DNA of 64,000 bases from contig JABTUD010000002.1 in assembly GCA_015075555.1 (NCBI GenBank), forward strand, positions 744,001 to 808,000. The letters are read 5' to 3'. Numbering within the stretch: position 1 is the stretch's first letter; each line of letters opens with the position of its first letter. Shown here one piece after another: positions 24,324 to 32,840 of this stretch. This stretch comes from Thermoflexaceae bacterium (lineage in GTDB: Bacteria; Chloroflexota; Dehalococcoidia; Tepidiformales; Tepidiformaceae). The notes below the pieces were generated by a model. It worked only from the letters and a program-made list of their open reading frames with translations, did not search any database and was not told the origin of the DNA. Made by a program: the position numbers and the translations under genes.

Positions 24324-25559
24324 TTGCGGGTCTGCTTCTTGCTGCACCAGGGGAATATGTATTCGGGCGGGCAGGGCGTGTACCTGGCGGAGATGTGCCG
24401 CGAGTACGTGGAAATGGGGCACGAAGTGCACGTTGTGGTCGGGCCGCCCTACCCGGAACTGGACGCGAGGGTAGTGCAGCACCGTCTCCAGGACTACTCG
24501 GTCTTCACAGCCTTCGACGAGGGGGCCGCATTCTGGCGCAAGGGGGCGGCGAGCTATTTCCATCCCCTCAACCTCTATGAGCTTGCGAGCTCGCGGGCGG
24601 GGATGTTCTCGGTGATGGCGGCGTTCTCGCTGCGGGCGTTCGAAGTGGTGGCGAGGCTCCATGCGCGACGGCCATTCGACATCGTGCACGACAACCAGTC
24701 GCTTGGTTATGGCGACCTGCTGGTGCGGCTCCTGGGCGTGCCCGTAGTGGCCAACATTCATCACCCCCTGGCCATTGACCGGGCGAACGCGGTGGCGCAG
24801 GCGAGCAGGTTGCGCGACAAGGTGGGCCGGGTGCTCTTCTACCCGTTCCACATGCAGCATGTGGTGGCGCACGGGGTTGACCGCGTGGTGACGGGGAGCG
24901 AAGCGAGCGCCAGGGCGGTCAGGAGGGCGTTCCGCCTGGGCGGGGCGAAGGTGGCCGCCATCCATGACGGCGTGGACACGGCGGTCTTCCGGCCGCTGGG
25001 AATGGAACGCGAGGCGGGACGGGTGCTGTTCGTGGGGAATAGCGACGACCGCAACAAGGGCGCCAGGTACCTGGTAGAGGCGCTGGCACTGGTCGGGGAC
25101 CGGGATTGGCGGCTGATTGTGGTGGACCGGGCCGGGGCGCAGGTCGTGCGTGCACGGGCGCGAGAACTCGGCATCGAGGAGCGGGTGAAGCTCACGGGCC
25201 GGCTTTCAAAGGCAGCGCTGGTGGAAGAGTACAACCGCGCCGGCATCTTCGTTTCGCCGTCGCTCTACGAAGGGTTTGGGCTGCCAGCGGCGGAAGCACA
25301 GGCATGCGGGGCGCCCGTGATTGCCGCGCGCGCGGGCGCACTGCCCGAAGTGGTGGCGGACGGCGTGAGCGGGTTGCTCGTTCCGGCGGGCGACGCGAAG
25401 GCGTTGGCGGAGTCGATTGGATTGTTGATGCAGGATGGGGCACAGGCGAAGCGGCTTGGCGAGGCAGGCGTGGAGCGCGTGCGCGCGGAGTTCACATGGC
25501 GGCGGACGGCGGAACGCACGCTGGCGCTTTACGAAGAGGTTCGTGCCGGGCGGCGGTAG
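24324..25559 (+). CDS. GT4-family glycosyltransferase
   Basis: A 411-residue GT-B glycosyltransferase. The N-terminal domain begins RVCFLLHQGNMYSGGQGVYLAEM, the glycine-rich acceptor loop, and the C-terminal nucleotide-sugar domain holds the E-x7-E signature in SPSLYEGFGLPAAEAQACG near residue 315 and a Rossmann start in GRVLFVGNSDDRNKGARYL. The only start compatible with the family N-terminus is TTG at 24324, two bases after the methyltransferase stop. It probably adds a sugar to a lipid or glycan that the two methyltransferases modify. Confidence 0.9.
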   Translation: MRVCFLLHQGNMYSGGQGVYLAEMCREYVEMGHEVHVVVGPPYPELDARVVQHRLQDYSVFTAFDEGAAFWRKGAASYFHPLNLYELASSRAGMFSVMAAFSLRAFEVVARLHARRPFDIVHDNQSLGYGDLLVRLLGVPVVANIHHPLAIDRANAVAQASRLRDKVGRVLFYPFHMQHVVAHGVDRVVTGSEASARAVRRAFRLGGAKVAAIHDGVDTAVFRPLGMEREAGRVLFVGNSDDRNKGARYLVEALALVGDRDWRLIVVDRAGAQVVRARARELGIEERVKLTGRLSKAALVEEYNRAGIFVSPSLYEGFGLPAAEAQACGAPVIAARAGALPEVVADGVSGLLVPAGDAKALAESIGLLMQDGAQAKRLGEAGVERVRAEFTWRRTAERTLALYEEVRAGRR

Positions 25560-25824
25560 GAGCAGGGCCGCGAAATCTACGGATTGACCGGGCGGGATCG
25601 CGGACGTAGCGTACAGGTCTGCGCCCTTCCGTGCCTTCGTGCAGGGCAGGGTGGCAATAGAACCGTATGTGTACCAGAGAAGGCGGAGACAGTAGCCGCC
25701 AGAGGCCAGTTGCCGGGGGGACGCGCCGCCCCGGCGAGGCCGCCCGCAGTGCGTAAGCGCTAACGGCCGCGGCCTTGCCGCGGCCTGAACGCCTCCCCAC
25801 CAGTACCCACCAGGGGGAGGCGGA
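25560..25824 (+). promoter_or_regulatory. structured 5' leader ahead of MgtE_N/Nramp operon
   Basis: This 265-base gap holds three nested or tandem hairpins in its last 80 bases: AGTGC-GTAA-GCGCT (25748-25761), a five-pair stem closed by a GNRA-type tetraloop; a perfect nine-pair stem GGCCGCGGC/GCCGCGGCC with loop CTT (25765-25785); and GCCTCCCC pairing with GGGGAGGC (25791-25821), which buries the ribosome-binding site of the next gene. The arrangement is what a translational riboswitch or attenuator would look like. It does not match a known class well enough to name. The upstream half (25560-25740) shows no clear feature. Confidence 0.5.
25791..25821 (+). promoter_or_regulatory. hairpin sequestering the ribosome-binding site
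   Basis: GCCTCCCC at 25791-25798 is the exact reverse complement of GGGGAGGC at 25814-25821. The right arm contains the ribosome-binding purines directly ahead of the ATG at 25825, so folding would block translation initiation. Confidence 0.6.
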
Positions 25825-27060
25825 ATGATGCCATTCGTCAGCCAGGTTCGTGGCCGCCCCGTGTTTGATGCCGATGGCGCGCGGGTCGGTGTGCTTCGAG
25901 ACCTTGTGATCACGACCGAGGTCCCATACCCGCCGGTGCTCTCCATTGTGGTGGGGGGCGACAAAGGGGAGTTCTCCGTACCGTGGCGCGATGTCGCTTC
26001 GGTTACGCCGAAGGGCGCTGCTCTCCGGCGAAGGTACAACGCTTCTGCATACCGGCCGCCTTCCGAGGATGACGACCTGGTCTGGCTGGGGCGCGATGTG
26101 ATGGACCGCCAGATCGTGGACACAGAGGGCGTCAAGCTCGTGCGGGTGAACGATGTGGCCCTCACGCCCCTGAACGACGAGATGCGCGTGGCGGGCGTGG
26201 ACGCGACCACGGCCGGCCTGCTGCGGCGAGTTGGGCTGGGCCGGCTTGCGGGACGGAGGCCTGGCCGGCTTATCGACTGGGAGCAGGTCGACATCGGCCC
26301 GGCGCTGAGCGAGCTGCACCTGCGCGTACCGTACGACCGGCTGCGCCGAATGCACCCGGCGGACATTGCGAGCATTGTGAGCCAGATGTCGCCTGGCGAG
26401 GCGGCCGATGTGCTCGAAGCCCTTGACGACGAGACGGCGGCACGGGCGATGGCCGAGCTGCCGGAAGAGAAGCAGGCGGTGGTGCTTTCGGCGATGGAGC
26501 CGGAAGAAGCAGCAGACGTGCTTGACGAGATGGACCCCGACGAGGCGGCGGACGTGCTGGGCGACCTGACGGAGGAGCGGGCGCAGGAGCTGATGGAGCT
26601 CATGGCGCCCGAGGCGGCGAGCGAGGTGCGCGAACTCCTGGCCTATCCAGAGGATACCGCCGGAGGGCTGATGAACTCTGGTCCCGTGGCTGTGGCCGAA
26701 GAAGCGACCATCGGGGATGCGGTTGAGGCGGTGCGCACGGCGCGGGCGGAAGGCGACGAGGCTGGCGAGGTCTACGTGCTTGACGAGGAAGGAAGGCTGG
26801 CCGGGGCGCTTTCGCTGCTGGTGCTGCTGACCACCCCGGCCGATACGGGGGTGGCTCTGGTGATGGAGCGCGGGCTACGCACGGTGCGAACGGCCGACCC
26901 CGAGGAAGAGGTGGCCCGGACGATGGTGCACTACGGCCTGCTCACGGTACCGGTGGTTGACGACGAAGGACGCCTGAAGGGTGCGGTGAGGATCGGCGAC
27001 GTAATCGACCTGTTCGCGCCGCGCGTCTGGCACGGGCGGCCACGGCGGCAGCGGGAGTAG
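25825..27060 (+). CDS. PRC-barrel / MgtE N-domain / CBS-pair regulatory protein
   Basis: A 411-residue soluble protein. Two PRC-barrel-like domains occupy about residues 1-155 (VRGRPVFDADGARVGVLRDLVI, then LGRDVMDRQIVDTEGVKLVRVNDV). An MgtE_N superhelix spans about 170-275 with repeating AADVL-type blocks (HPADIASIVSQM, PEEAADVLDEMDPDEAADVL), and a CBS pair runs from YPEDTAGGLMNSGPVAV to the end. The membrane domain of a true MgtE channel is absent, so it cannot transport by itself. In MgtE these domains bind Mg and nucleotides to gate the channel. It lies three bases before an Nramp-like gene and probably regulates it. Confidence 0.92.
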   Translation: MMPFVSQVRGRPVFDADGARVGVLRDLVITTEVPYPPVLSIVVGGDKGEFSVPWRDVASVTPKGAALRRRYNASAYRPPSEDDDLVWLGRDVMDRQIVDTEGVKLVRVNDVALTPLNDEMRVAGVDATTAGLLRRVGLGRLAGRRPGRLIDWEQVDIGPALSELHLRVPYDRLRRMHPADIASIVSQMSPGEAADVLEALDDETAARAMAELPEEKQAVVLSAMEPEEAADVLDEMDPDEAADVLGDLTEERAQELMELMAPEAASEVRELLAYPEDTAGGLMNSGPVAVAEEATIGDAVEAVRTARAEGDEAGEVYVLDEEGRLAGALSLLVLLTTPADTGVALVMERGLRTVRTADPEEEVARTMVHYGLLTVPVVDDEGRLKGAVRIGDVIDLFAPRVWHGRPRRQRE

Positions 27061-27063
27061 GGC

Positions 27064-28353
27064 GTGCCGGGGGGCGAGAGGGCCGGGACACCTGCAGCAC
27101 GGCCGGGGCGCGGCTCACGGTTGCGGCTGCGGGTGGCGCTGCTCATGGCAGTCATGGGCCCGGGGCTGATCACCGGCATCGTCAACAACGATGCGACGGG
27201 CATTGCAGGCTATTCGCTGGCGGGGGCGAAGTTCGGCTACTCGCTGTTCTGGGCGCTGATCGTGAGCACACTGGCCCTGGGCGTGGTGCAGGAGCTGGTG
27301 GCGCGCATGGGCGCAGTCACGGGGAAAGGGCTCGCGGACCTGGTCCGGGAGCAGTTCGGGGTGCGCGTGGCGCTGTTAGCGATGTTCACGCTGTTGCTGG
27401 TGAACTCGGCCACGGTGGTGGCGGAGTTTGCCGGGGTGGCGGCGGCCTCCGAGATCTTCGGCCTTTCGCGCTATGTCTCGGTGCCGCTGGCGGCGGTGCT
27501 CGTCTTCGCACTTGTGGCCTACGGTTCGTACCGGAAGGTGGAGGTAGCGCTGCTGACGATTTCGCTGGTGTACATCACCTACTTCGTCACAGGGTTCATG
27601 GCGGACCCGGCGTGGCCGAAGGTGGCGCGCGGCATGGTGCCGGGATTCGAGCTCGACCTGGCCTATATGACCATCCTGATTGCCCTGATTGGCACCACGA
27701 TCACGCCCTGGGAGATGTTCTACAACCAGGCGAGCGTGGTCGACAAGGGACTTGGAAAGCGGGAGCTGCGCTACATCGCGGTGGATTCCTACGCGGGGGC
27801 GGCGTCGATGGCGGCGATCGCGTTCTTCATCATGCTCACGACTGCGGCGACGCTTTGGACAAACGATCGCCCGGCGGGGACGGTGGAAGAGGTAGCCCAG
27901 GCGTTGCACCCGCTGGCCGGAGACCTCGCGGCGGAGCTCTTTGCCATCGGCCTGCTGAACGCCGCCCTCATGGCGATGGCGGTGCTGCCTTTGACCACGG
28001 CCTACGCGATCTGCGAGGCGTTCGGCTGGGAACGGAGCGTCAATCGGGGAGTGCGCGAAGCGCCGGCGTTCTTCGGGATCGTCGGAGGCCTGCTGGCATT
28101 CGGGGCGGCGGCGGTACTCGTCCCCGGGCTGCCGCTGCTGGTGCTGATCATGATCCCGAACGTGGCCGGCGGAATTCTGCTGCCGGTGATCCTCGTGCTG
28201 GCGCTGAAGCTGGTTAACGACAGGCGGGTGATGGGCGAGCACGCGAACTCGACGCGCCAGAACGTGATCGCAGTGACCACGACGGCGGGGATCATGGTCC
28301 TGACAGCGGTCTACTTCGTCACGTTGTTGCTTACCGGCCTGGGTCTTCTCTGA
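27064..28353 (+). CDS. Nramp-family divalent metal transporter, divergent metal site
   Basis: A 429-residue SLC11-like transporter with about eleven helices. The TM1 motif is GPGLITGIVNNDATGIAGY, in which the canonical D-P-G-N reads D-A-T-G (Asp43 kept, Pro and Asn lost). In TM6 the canonical M-P-H reads T-P-W (GTTITPWEMFYNQA), so the metal-coordinating Met is replaced by Thr. Such changes are associated with Nramp relatives that no longer favour soft metals such as Mn and Fe; together with the MgtE_N partner, Mg transport is a reasonable inference. GTG at 27064 follows the previous stop by three bases. Confidence 0.9.
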   Translation: MPGGERAGTPAARPGRGSRLRLRVALLMAVMGPGLITGIVNNDATGIAGYSLAGAKFGYSLFWALIVSTLALGVVQELVARMGAVTGKGLADLVREQFGVRVALLAMFTLLLVNSATVVAEFAGVAAASEIFGLSRYVSVPLAAVLVFALVAYGSYRKVEVALLTISLVYITYFVTGFMADPAWPKVARGMVPGFELDLAYMTILIALIGTTITPWEMFYNQASVVDKGLGKRELRYIAVDSYAGAASMAAIAFFIMLTTAATLWTNDRPAGTVEEVAQALHPLAGDLAAELFAIGLLNAALMAMAVLPLTTAYAICEAFGWERSVNRGVREAPAFFGIVGGLLAFGAAAVLVPGLPLLVLIMIPNVAGGILLPVILVLALKLVNDRRVMGEHANSTRQNVIAVTTTAGIMVLTAVYFVTLLLTGLGLL

Positions 28354-28416
28354 CGCAGCGGACCACCCAGGCTTGCGGGCCGGAGCGGCCCCGGTTTCAG
28401 ATTGCCTGTGAAAGAA

Positions 28417-28448
28417 TTGTGCAAAGGCTTGATCTGTTGATCTATAAT
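28417..28448 (+). promoter_or_regulatory. sigma-70-like promoter for exported protein gene
   Basis: A perfect TATAAT lies at 28443-28448, 38 bases before the ATG at 28487. The best -35 candidate is TTGTGC at 28417-28422, but the 20-base spacer is long. The surrounding 40 bases are unusually AT-rich for this genome, which supports a real promoter. Confidence 0.5.
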
Positions 28449-28486
28449 GGCTCAGCACAACACGGAGTGCTGATGGAGGCATACCG

Positions 28487-29557
28487 ATGCGCGGTACGAG
28501 TCTGATTACCATTGCCGCTGGCACGGTTCTGTTGTTGTCGACCGTGACCATCGCCACTGCCGGGTTCGACCTGCCACCCGGCGGTGCGCTTGTGCGCAGC
28601 AGCGACACGTCGCAACCGGTAGTGATGGGCGATTCCTTCACCTACCAGGGGAGGTTGACGGAGGGCGGTGGGCCAGCCAGCGGGGTCTATGACCTGCGCT
28701 TCATCCTCTACGACGCCGAATCGGGCGGGACCCAGGTGGGGTCCACGGTCGCGGTGAACGATGTGGCGGTTGCGGCCGGCCTCTTCACGGTCTCGCTGGA
28801 CTTCGGCACTGGGGTATGGAACGGCGATGCGCGCTGGATGGAGATAGCGGTGCGCCCGGGGGCGAGCTCCGGCACCTATACCGTGCTCTCGCCGCGGCAG
28901 GCGGTGGGCAGCACTCCGTACGCGCTCTATGCAAAGGCTGCTGGCGGCATTGCGGTGCCATTCAGCGCGAACGGCAGCATTGATGGTCCGGACGAGCTCT
29001 TTGGGATTGAGCAGACAGGCAGCGGCATCGGCCTGAAAGTGGATCGCGGCTACACAGGCGCGACGCCCTACCCGGCCATCTACGGCGTGAACAGCGGGAC
29101 GGGGGGCGCCGCCGGGGTCCAGGGCGAGACGCTGAACTCAGGCGGGGTTGGGGTGGCGGGCTACGGCGCCAACTCGGGCTCCACGGCGGGCCGTTTCATC
29201 GGGTGGGACGAGGACTCCGTGGCGCTGGAGTTCGGCAACGGCGCTCTCAAGGCGAGCGGCAGCCCTTCTCCTGCCTTCGTCTGGGAAGTGGACACGAGCG
29301 GCAACACCTGCAACAGCGACAAGGTGACGGTGATCGACAACGCACTCGCGAATGCCAACGAGAGTGCCGTTCTCCTTGTAACCCCATACGATGCAAGCCC
29401 TGCGACGCTCGCATCGGTCCCGGGCCCCATCTCCGTTGCCTACAACTACACGGCCGGGGGCTGCTCCGGTGGGGCAAGCAAGTGGGTCATTTTCAACGAG
29501 GCGGCCGCTTTCACGGACGGCCAGAAGTTCCACGTGCTTGTCATCGATCTTGATTGA
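28487..29557 (+). CDS. exported beta-structured protein, unknown function
   Basis: A 356-residue protein with a signal peptide (SLITIAAGTVLLLSTVTIATAG). The N-terminal mature domain has FTYQGRLTEGGGPASGVYDLRFILYD and a YTVLSPRQAVGSTPYALYAKA segment, a combination widespread in exported bacterial proteins that often precedes tail-fibre-like or repetitive domains. The middle is Gly-rich (VQGETLNSGGVGVAGYGANSG), as in beta-helical repeats. No catalytic motif is seen. ATG at 28487 has GGAGG nine bases upstream. It is followed by another exported protein, so both are likely surface components. Confidence 0.75.
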   Translation: MRGTSLITIAAGTVLLLSTVTIATAGFDLPPGGALVRSSDTSQPVVMGDSFTYQGRLTEGGGPASGVYDLRFILYDAESGGTQVGSTVAVNDVAVAAGLFTVSLDFGTGVWNGDARWMEIAVRPGASSGTYTVLSPRQAVGSTPYALYAKAAGGIAVPFSANGSIDGPDELFGIEQTGSGIGLKVDRGYTGATPYPAIYGVNSGTGGAAGVQGETLNSGGVGVAGYGANSGSTAGRFIGWDEDSVALEFGNGALKASGSPSPAFVWEVDTSGNTCNSDKVTVIDNALANANESAVLLVTPYDASPATLASVPGPISVAYNYTAGGCSGGASKWVIFNEAAAFTDGQKFHVLVIDLD

Positions 29558-29593
29558 CTTTGGCCACGAGGCCGGCCCCGGGGAGGTGATCAG

Positions 29594-29893
29594 ATGCCAC
29601 GAACCCGCCCGATGGTGCTCGCAGTTGCTGGCACCGCCGCCGTCGCAGCTGTCCTGCTATCCGCCGGCGCTCTCGCACAGGTCTCCGGCACCTGGAACCT
29701 GGAGTGGAACGCGATGAGCGGTGGAGGCGGAGTCAGTTCGAATGACCCGTATGCCATTCGCGGGGTGATGGGCCAGGCGGTTGCCGGGGGACCATCGACA
29801 GGGGGCAGCTATGCCGTCACGAGCGGCTTCATGCCGGGTTCGGGCGACATCAAGTTCAAGGCGTTTCTGCCGCTGATTTCAAGGCAGCCCTGA
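29594..29893 (+). CDS. small exported protein, Chloroflexota surface-protein style
   Basis: A 99-residue protein with a signal peptide (VLAVAGTAAVAAVLLSAGALA) and a mature part with the pattern MSGGGGVSSNDPYAIRGVMGQ then GGSYAVTSGFMPG and a C-terminal FKAFLPLISRQ. This W-x-GGGG-x-S plus GQ plus SGF-x-PG layout, often ending in a YLPL-like tail, is frequent in Chloroflexota exported proteins. ATG at 29594 has GGGGAGG upstream. Function unknown; it is probably in the same transcript as the preceding gene. Confidence 0.75.
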   Translation: MPRTRPMVLAVAGTAAVAAVLLSAGALAQVSGTWNLEWNAMSGGGGVSSNDPYAIRGVMGQAVAGGPSTGGSYAVTSGFMPGSGDIKFKAFLPLISRQP

Positions 29894-29945
29894 CGGGAGC
29901 GGCCCCCTGCTATCCTGACTCCCAACCTGGAATGGGAGCGGTCTG

Positions 29946-31226
29946 ATGCGCTTCGTCTCTGCTGAAGAAGCCGTGGCAGAGGTCTCCTCGGGGCAGCGTG
30001 TGTACGTGCACGCGGGCTGCGCGACTCCGCATGCGCTAATCGATGCGCTCGTGCGGCGGTACGAGGAACTGCACGGCGTCGAGATCGTCCACATGCACAC
30101 CGAAGGGCCGGCTCTCTATGCGGAGCCGGAGATGGCAGGGAGCTTCCGGCACAACGCTCTCTTTATCGGCCCGAACGTGCGGGAGGCGGTGAAGGAGGGG
30201 CGGGCGGACTACACACCCGTGTTCCTTTCCGAGATACCTGCGCTGTTTGAGGAGCGTGGGCCTCTGCCGCTTGACATCGCGTTTCTGCACGTCACCCCGC
30301 CCGACGATGAGGGCAACTGCTCACTCGGGGTCTCGGTGGATTGCGCCCTTTCGGCTGCCTATCACGCAAAGCTCGTCGTCGCGCAGGTGAACCCGCGAAT
30401 GCCGCGGACTTACGGGCACGTGCTGCCCGCGTCTGTGATCGACCTGGCGGTGGAGGCCGATACCCCCCTGCCGGAGGGGCGGCCACTGGAGCACTCCGCC
30501 GAGGGGATGGCGATTGGCCGCCACGTGGCCGGGCTCATCGAGGATGGCGCCACACTGCAGATGGGGATTGGCGCCATCCCGGCGGGTGTGCTCGCATCGC
30601 TAGGCGGGCATCGTGACCTTGGGGTACACACCGAGATGTTCAACGAGGGCCTGCTGCCGCTGATCGAATCGGGGGTGGTTACCGGGGCGCAGAAGAGCAT
30701 CCACCCGGGCGTGGTGGTCACGGCGTTTGCGACGGGCACGGAGCGGCTCTACCGCTTTGTGGACCGCAACCCCGGCATCGAGTTCCGGCCGGTGGACTAC
30801 ACCAACAACGTTGATGTGATCGCGGCGAATACGCGCATGGTGGCTATCAACTCGGCGTTGAGTGTGGACCTGACGGGCCAGGTAGTCGCGGACTCGATCG
30901 GGCCCCGGTTCTACAGCGGTATCGGGGGCCAGGTGGACTTCATCCGCGGGGCAGCACGGTCGAAAGGGGGCGTCCCCATTATCGCGCTGCCGTCGACGGC
31001 GCGGGGCGGGACGATCAGCCGCATCTGCCCCGAGCTGGCGGCAGGGTCCGGCGTGGTGACCACGCGCGGCGATGTGCACTGGGTGGTCACCGAATACGGG
31101 GCGCGGAACCTGCACGGACGCACCATCCGGGAGCGGGCAACGATGCTGATCGAAATAGCGCACCCGCAGTTCCGGGCCGTGCTCGAGGAAGAGGCCGGGC
31201 GGCTGGGATACCTGGGGCGGCGGTAG
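29946..31226 (+). CDS. acetyl-CoA hydrolase/4-hydroxybutyrate CoA-transferase family
   Basis: A 426-residue class I CoA-transferase. The probable catalytic Glu is in [16 protein letters not shown] near residue 225, preceded by the glycine-rich [16 protein letters not shown], and a C-terminal [15 protein letters not shown] block matches the family's conserved end. It would transfer CoA between acetyl-CoA and an acyl acceptor such as 4-hydroxybutyrate, or hydrolyse acetyl-CoA. ATG at 29946 has GGGAGCGG upstream. It is followed by a hairpin, so it probably ends its own transcript. Confidence 0.92.
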   Translation: MRFVSAEEAVAEVSSGQRVYVHAGCATPHALIDALVRRYEELHGVEIVHMHTEGPALYAEPEMAGSFRHNALFIGPNVREAVKEGRADYTPVFLSEIPALFEERGPLPLDIAFLHVTPPDDEGNCSLGVSVDCALSAAYHAKLVVAQVNPRMPRTYGHVLPASVIDLAVEADTPLPEGRPLEHSAEGMAIGRHVAGLIEDGATLQMGIGAIPAGVLASLGGHRDLGVHTEMFNEGLLPLIESGVVTGAQKSIHPGVVVTAFATGTERLYRFVDRNPGIEFRPVDYTNNVDVIAANTRMVAINSALSVDLTGQVVADSIGPRFYSGIGGQVDFIRGAARSKGGVPIIALPSTARGGTISRICPELAAGSGVVTTRGDVHWVVTEYGARNLHGRTIRERATMLIEIAHPQFRAVLEEEAGRLGYLGRR

Positions 31227-31228
31227 AC

Positions 31229-31272
31229 GCCGATGGGCGCGACCTGGCACCGGGCCGGCGGCACCCATCGGC
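31229..31272 (+). terminator. hairpin after CoA-transferase gene
   Basis: GCCGATGGG (31229-31237) is the exact reverse complement of CCCATCGGC (31264-31272), separated by 26 bases that are themselves GC-rich. It lies directly after the stop codon. There is no run of T, so rho-independent termination is uncertain. Confidence 0.4.
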
Positions 31273-31347
31273 AACAATTGGTCCTATTCCATCGTGGGTT
31301 TCGGCCATAGAATGGAAACCAAAGACTGCCAATCATGGAGCGAAACC

Positions 31348-32232
31348 GTGGCTGAGACCGGAACCTGGGCCGTTAAGGTGGGCCTTGCCCAGATGCTGAA
31401 GGGTGGCGTGATCATGGACGTGGTGACGCCTGAACACGCGAAGATTGCGGAGGAGGCGGGCGCGTGCGCGGTGATGGCCCTGGAGCGCGTCCCTTCGGAT
31501 ATTCGCCGGGATGGCGGCGTTGCCCGGATGAGTGACCCGCAGATGATCCAGGAGATCATGGAGGCAGTGACCATCCCGGTGATGGCGAAGGCGCGCATCG
31601 GCCACTTTGTGGAGGCCGACGTGCTGGAGGCGATCGGCATCGACTACATCGACGAGTCCGAGGTGCTGACCCCCGCGGACGAGACGCACCATATCGACAA
31701 GCACCAGTTCAGGGTGCCTTTCGTGTGCGGCTGCCGGAACCTGGGCGAGGCGCTCCGCCGCATTGGCGAGGGCGCCGCCATGATCCGCACCAAGGGAGAA
31801 GCGGGAACGGGCGACATCGTCGAGGCGGTCCGGCACATGCGCAGCGTGATGGGCGACGTCCGCCGCCTGCAGAACATGCCAGATGCCGAGCTCTACGCTT
31901 TTGCCAAGGAGATCCAGGCGCCGCTTTCGCTGGTGAAACAGGTAAAGGCGGAAGGGCGTCTGCCGGTGGTGAACTTCGCCGCGGGCGGGGTGGCGACGCC
32001 AGCCGATGCGGCACTGATGATGCGGCTGGGGGCCGACGGCGTGTTCGTGGGCTCGGGCATCTTCAAGTCAGAGAACCCGCCACTGGTGGCGAAGGCGATT
32101 GTCGAAGCGACAACGCACTACCAGGACGCGGAGGTGATCGCGCGGGTGAGCGCGGGCCTGGGCAAGGCGATGCCGGGCATCCACGTGGCTTCGCTGCCGG
32201 AGAAGGAGCTGCTGGCCACACGCGGATGGTAG
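31348..32232 (+). CDS. pdxS: pyridoxal 5'-phosphate synthase lyase subunit PdxS
   Basis: A 294-residue PdxS (PLP synthase), which condenses ribose 5-phosphate, glyceraldehyde 3-phosphate and glutamine-derived ammonia. Highly conserved segments include [41 protein letters not shown], the Schiff-base Lys in [10 protein letters not shown] and [13 protein letters not shown] at 31348 with GGAG seven bases upstream gives exactly the usual family length and N-terminus, so the upstream ATGs at 31294 and 31312 are not preferred. The glutaminase partner pdxT is not adjacent. Confidence 0.97.
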   Translation: MAETGTWAVKVGLAQMLKGGVIMDVVTPEHAKIAEEAGACAVMALERVPSDIRRDGGVARMSDPQMIQEIMEAVTIPVMAKARIGHFVEADVLEAIGIDYIDESEVLTPADETHHIDKHQFRVPFVCGCRNLGEALRRIGEGAAMIRTKGEAGTGDIVEAVRHMRSVMGDVRRLQNMPDAELYAFAKEIQAPLSLVKQVKAEGRLPVVNFAAGGVATPADAALMMRLGADGVFVGSGIFKSENPPLVAKAIVEATTHYQDAEVIARVSAGLGKAMPGIHVASLPEKELLATRGW

Positions 32233-32269
32233 CCGTGGCCGGCCGGACCGCCGGTTAGCTCCAGGCACT

Positions 32270-32292
32270 CCCCGGCGGGAACACGCCCGGGG
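32270..32292. terminator. hairpin between convergent pdxS and VKOR genes
   Basis: CCCCGGCG (32270-32277) can pair with CGCCCGGGG (32284-32292) with one bulged base. It sits between two convergent genes and could serve both. No T tract is present. Confidence 0.4.
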
Positions 32293-32299
32293 CAGGCCG

Positions 32300-32833
32300 T
32301 CAACGGCGACGAGTGCGAAGCGCCGCAAGAAACACGGCCAGCCAGAGCACGAGCAGCGCCGACATGAGCGCGGCCGACGCGATGCACCAGGTGCACCACG
32401 CCTCGATGACCCATCCTTCCAGGTAGGTGAGGAAGGCGGAGAAGAGCGTGCCGAAGAGCGCCCCGTAGAAGCCAAGGACAGCAACCTGGTCGCGCTGACC
32501 ACGCCAGTTCCAGAGCCAGGCGCCGGCAGCGCCCGCCAACGCAAGGTAGAGCGCAAGCCCGGGCGCCGAGACGGGAATGCCCAGGATCTTCCCGTATTCG
32601 CTCTGCTGCACTGACGCGCAGCCGTGGGAGCCGACACAGATGCCCGAAGCCTTGCCCTGGATGTTCTCCGCGGCAAGGTAGGCGGCCATCGCGACGCCCA
32701 CGACGGCGAGGGCCAGGGCTGCCCACACGAAGACGTGGGCGAAGATGGGCGGGGCGGGTGTGGAGGGGGCCGCGGAGATCTTGCGTCCCACGGCCCCCTC
32801 CCGGCGCGCCTTGCCTGTGGTGGCAGGGCTCAC
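32300..32833 (-). CDS. vitamin K epoxide reductase (VKOR) family protein
   Basis: A 177-residue membrane thiol oxidoreductase with about four or five helices. The loop pair CVGSHGC followed by SVQQSEYGKILGIPVSAPGLALY is the family signature, and the active-site C-x2-C appears as WCTWCIASA near residue 150. Bacterial VKOR reoxidises a DsbA-like disulfide-forming partner using quinone. GTG at 32833 is chosen because it lies eight bases after the stop of the upstream PCuAC gene. No DsbA domain is fused. As the last gene of the copper operon it may help oxidise cysteines of SCO1 or cytochrome oxidase subunit II. Confidence 0.92.
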   Translation of the reverse strand: MSPATTGKARREGAVGRKISAAPSTPAPPIFAHVFVWAALALAVVGVAMAAYLAAENIQGKASGICVGSHGCASVQQSEYGKILGIPVSAPGLALYLALAGAAGAWLWNWRGQRDQVAVLGFYGALFGTLFSAFLTYLEGWVIEAWCTWCIASAALMSALLVLWLAVFLAALRTRRR

Positions 32834-32840
32834 GGGCGTA

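Noticed and set aside
25747-25766. M-box (Mg) riboswitch
   Set aside because: Only the short 3' segment looks similar; the conserved 5' and central M-box sequences were not found, so it is reported only as an unclassified leader.
31294-31347. Longer PdxS starting at ATG 31294 or 31312
   Set aside because: The GTG at 31348 has a well-placed GGAG and gives the usual 294-residue length; the extra N-terminal residues are not family-like.
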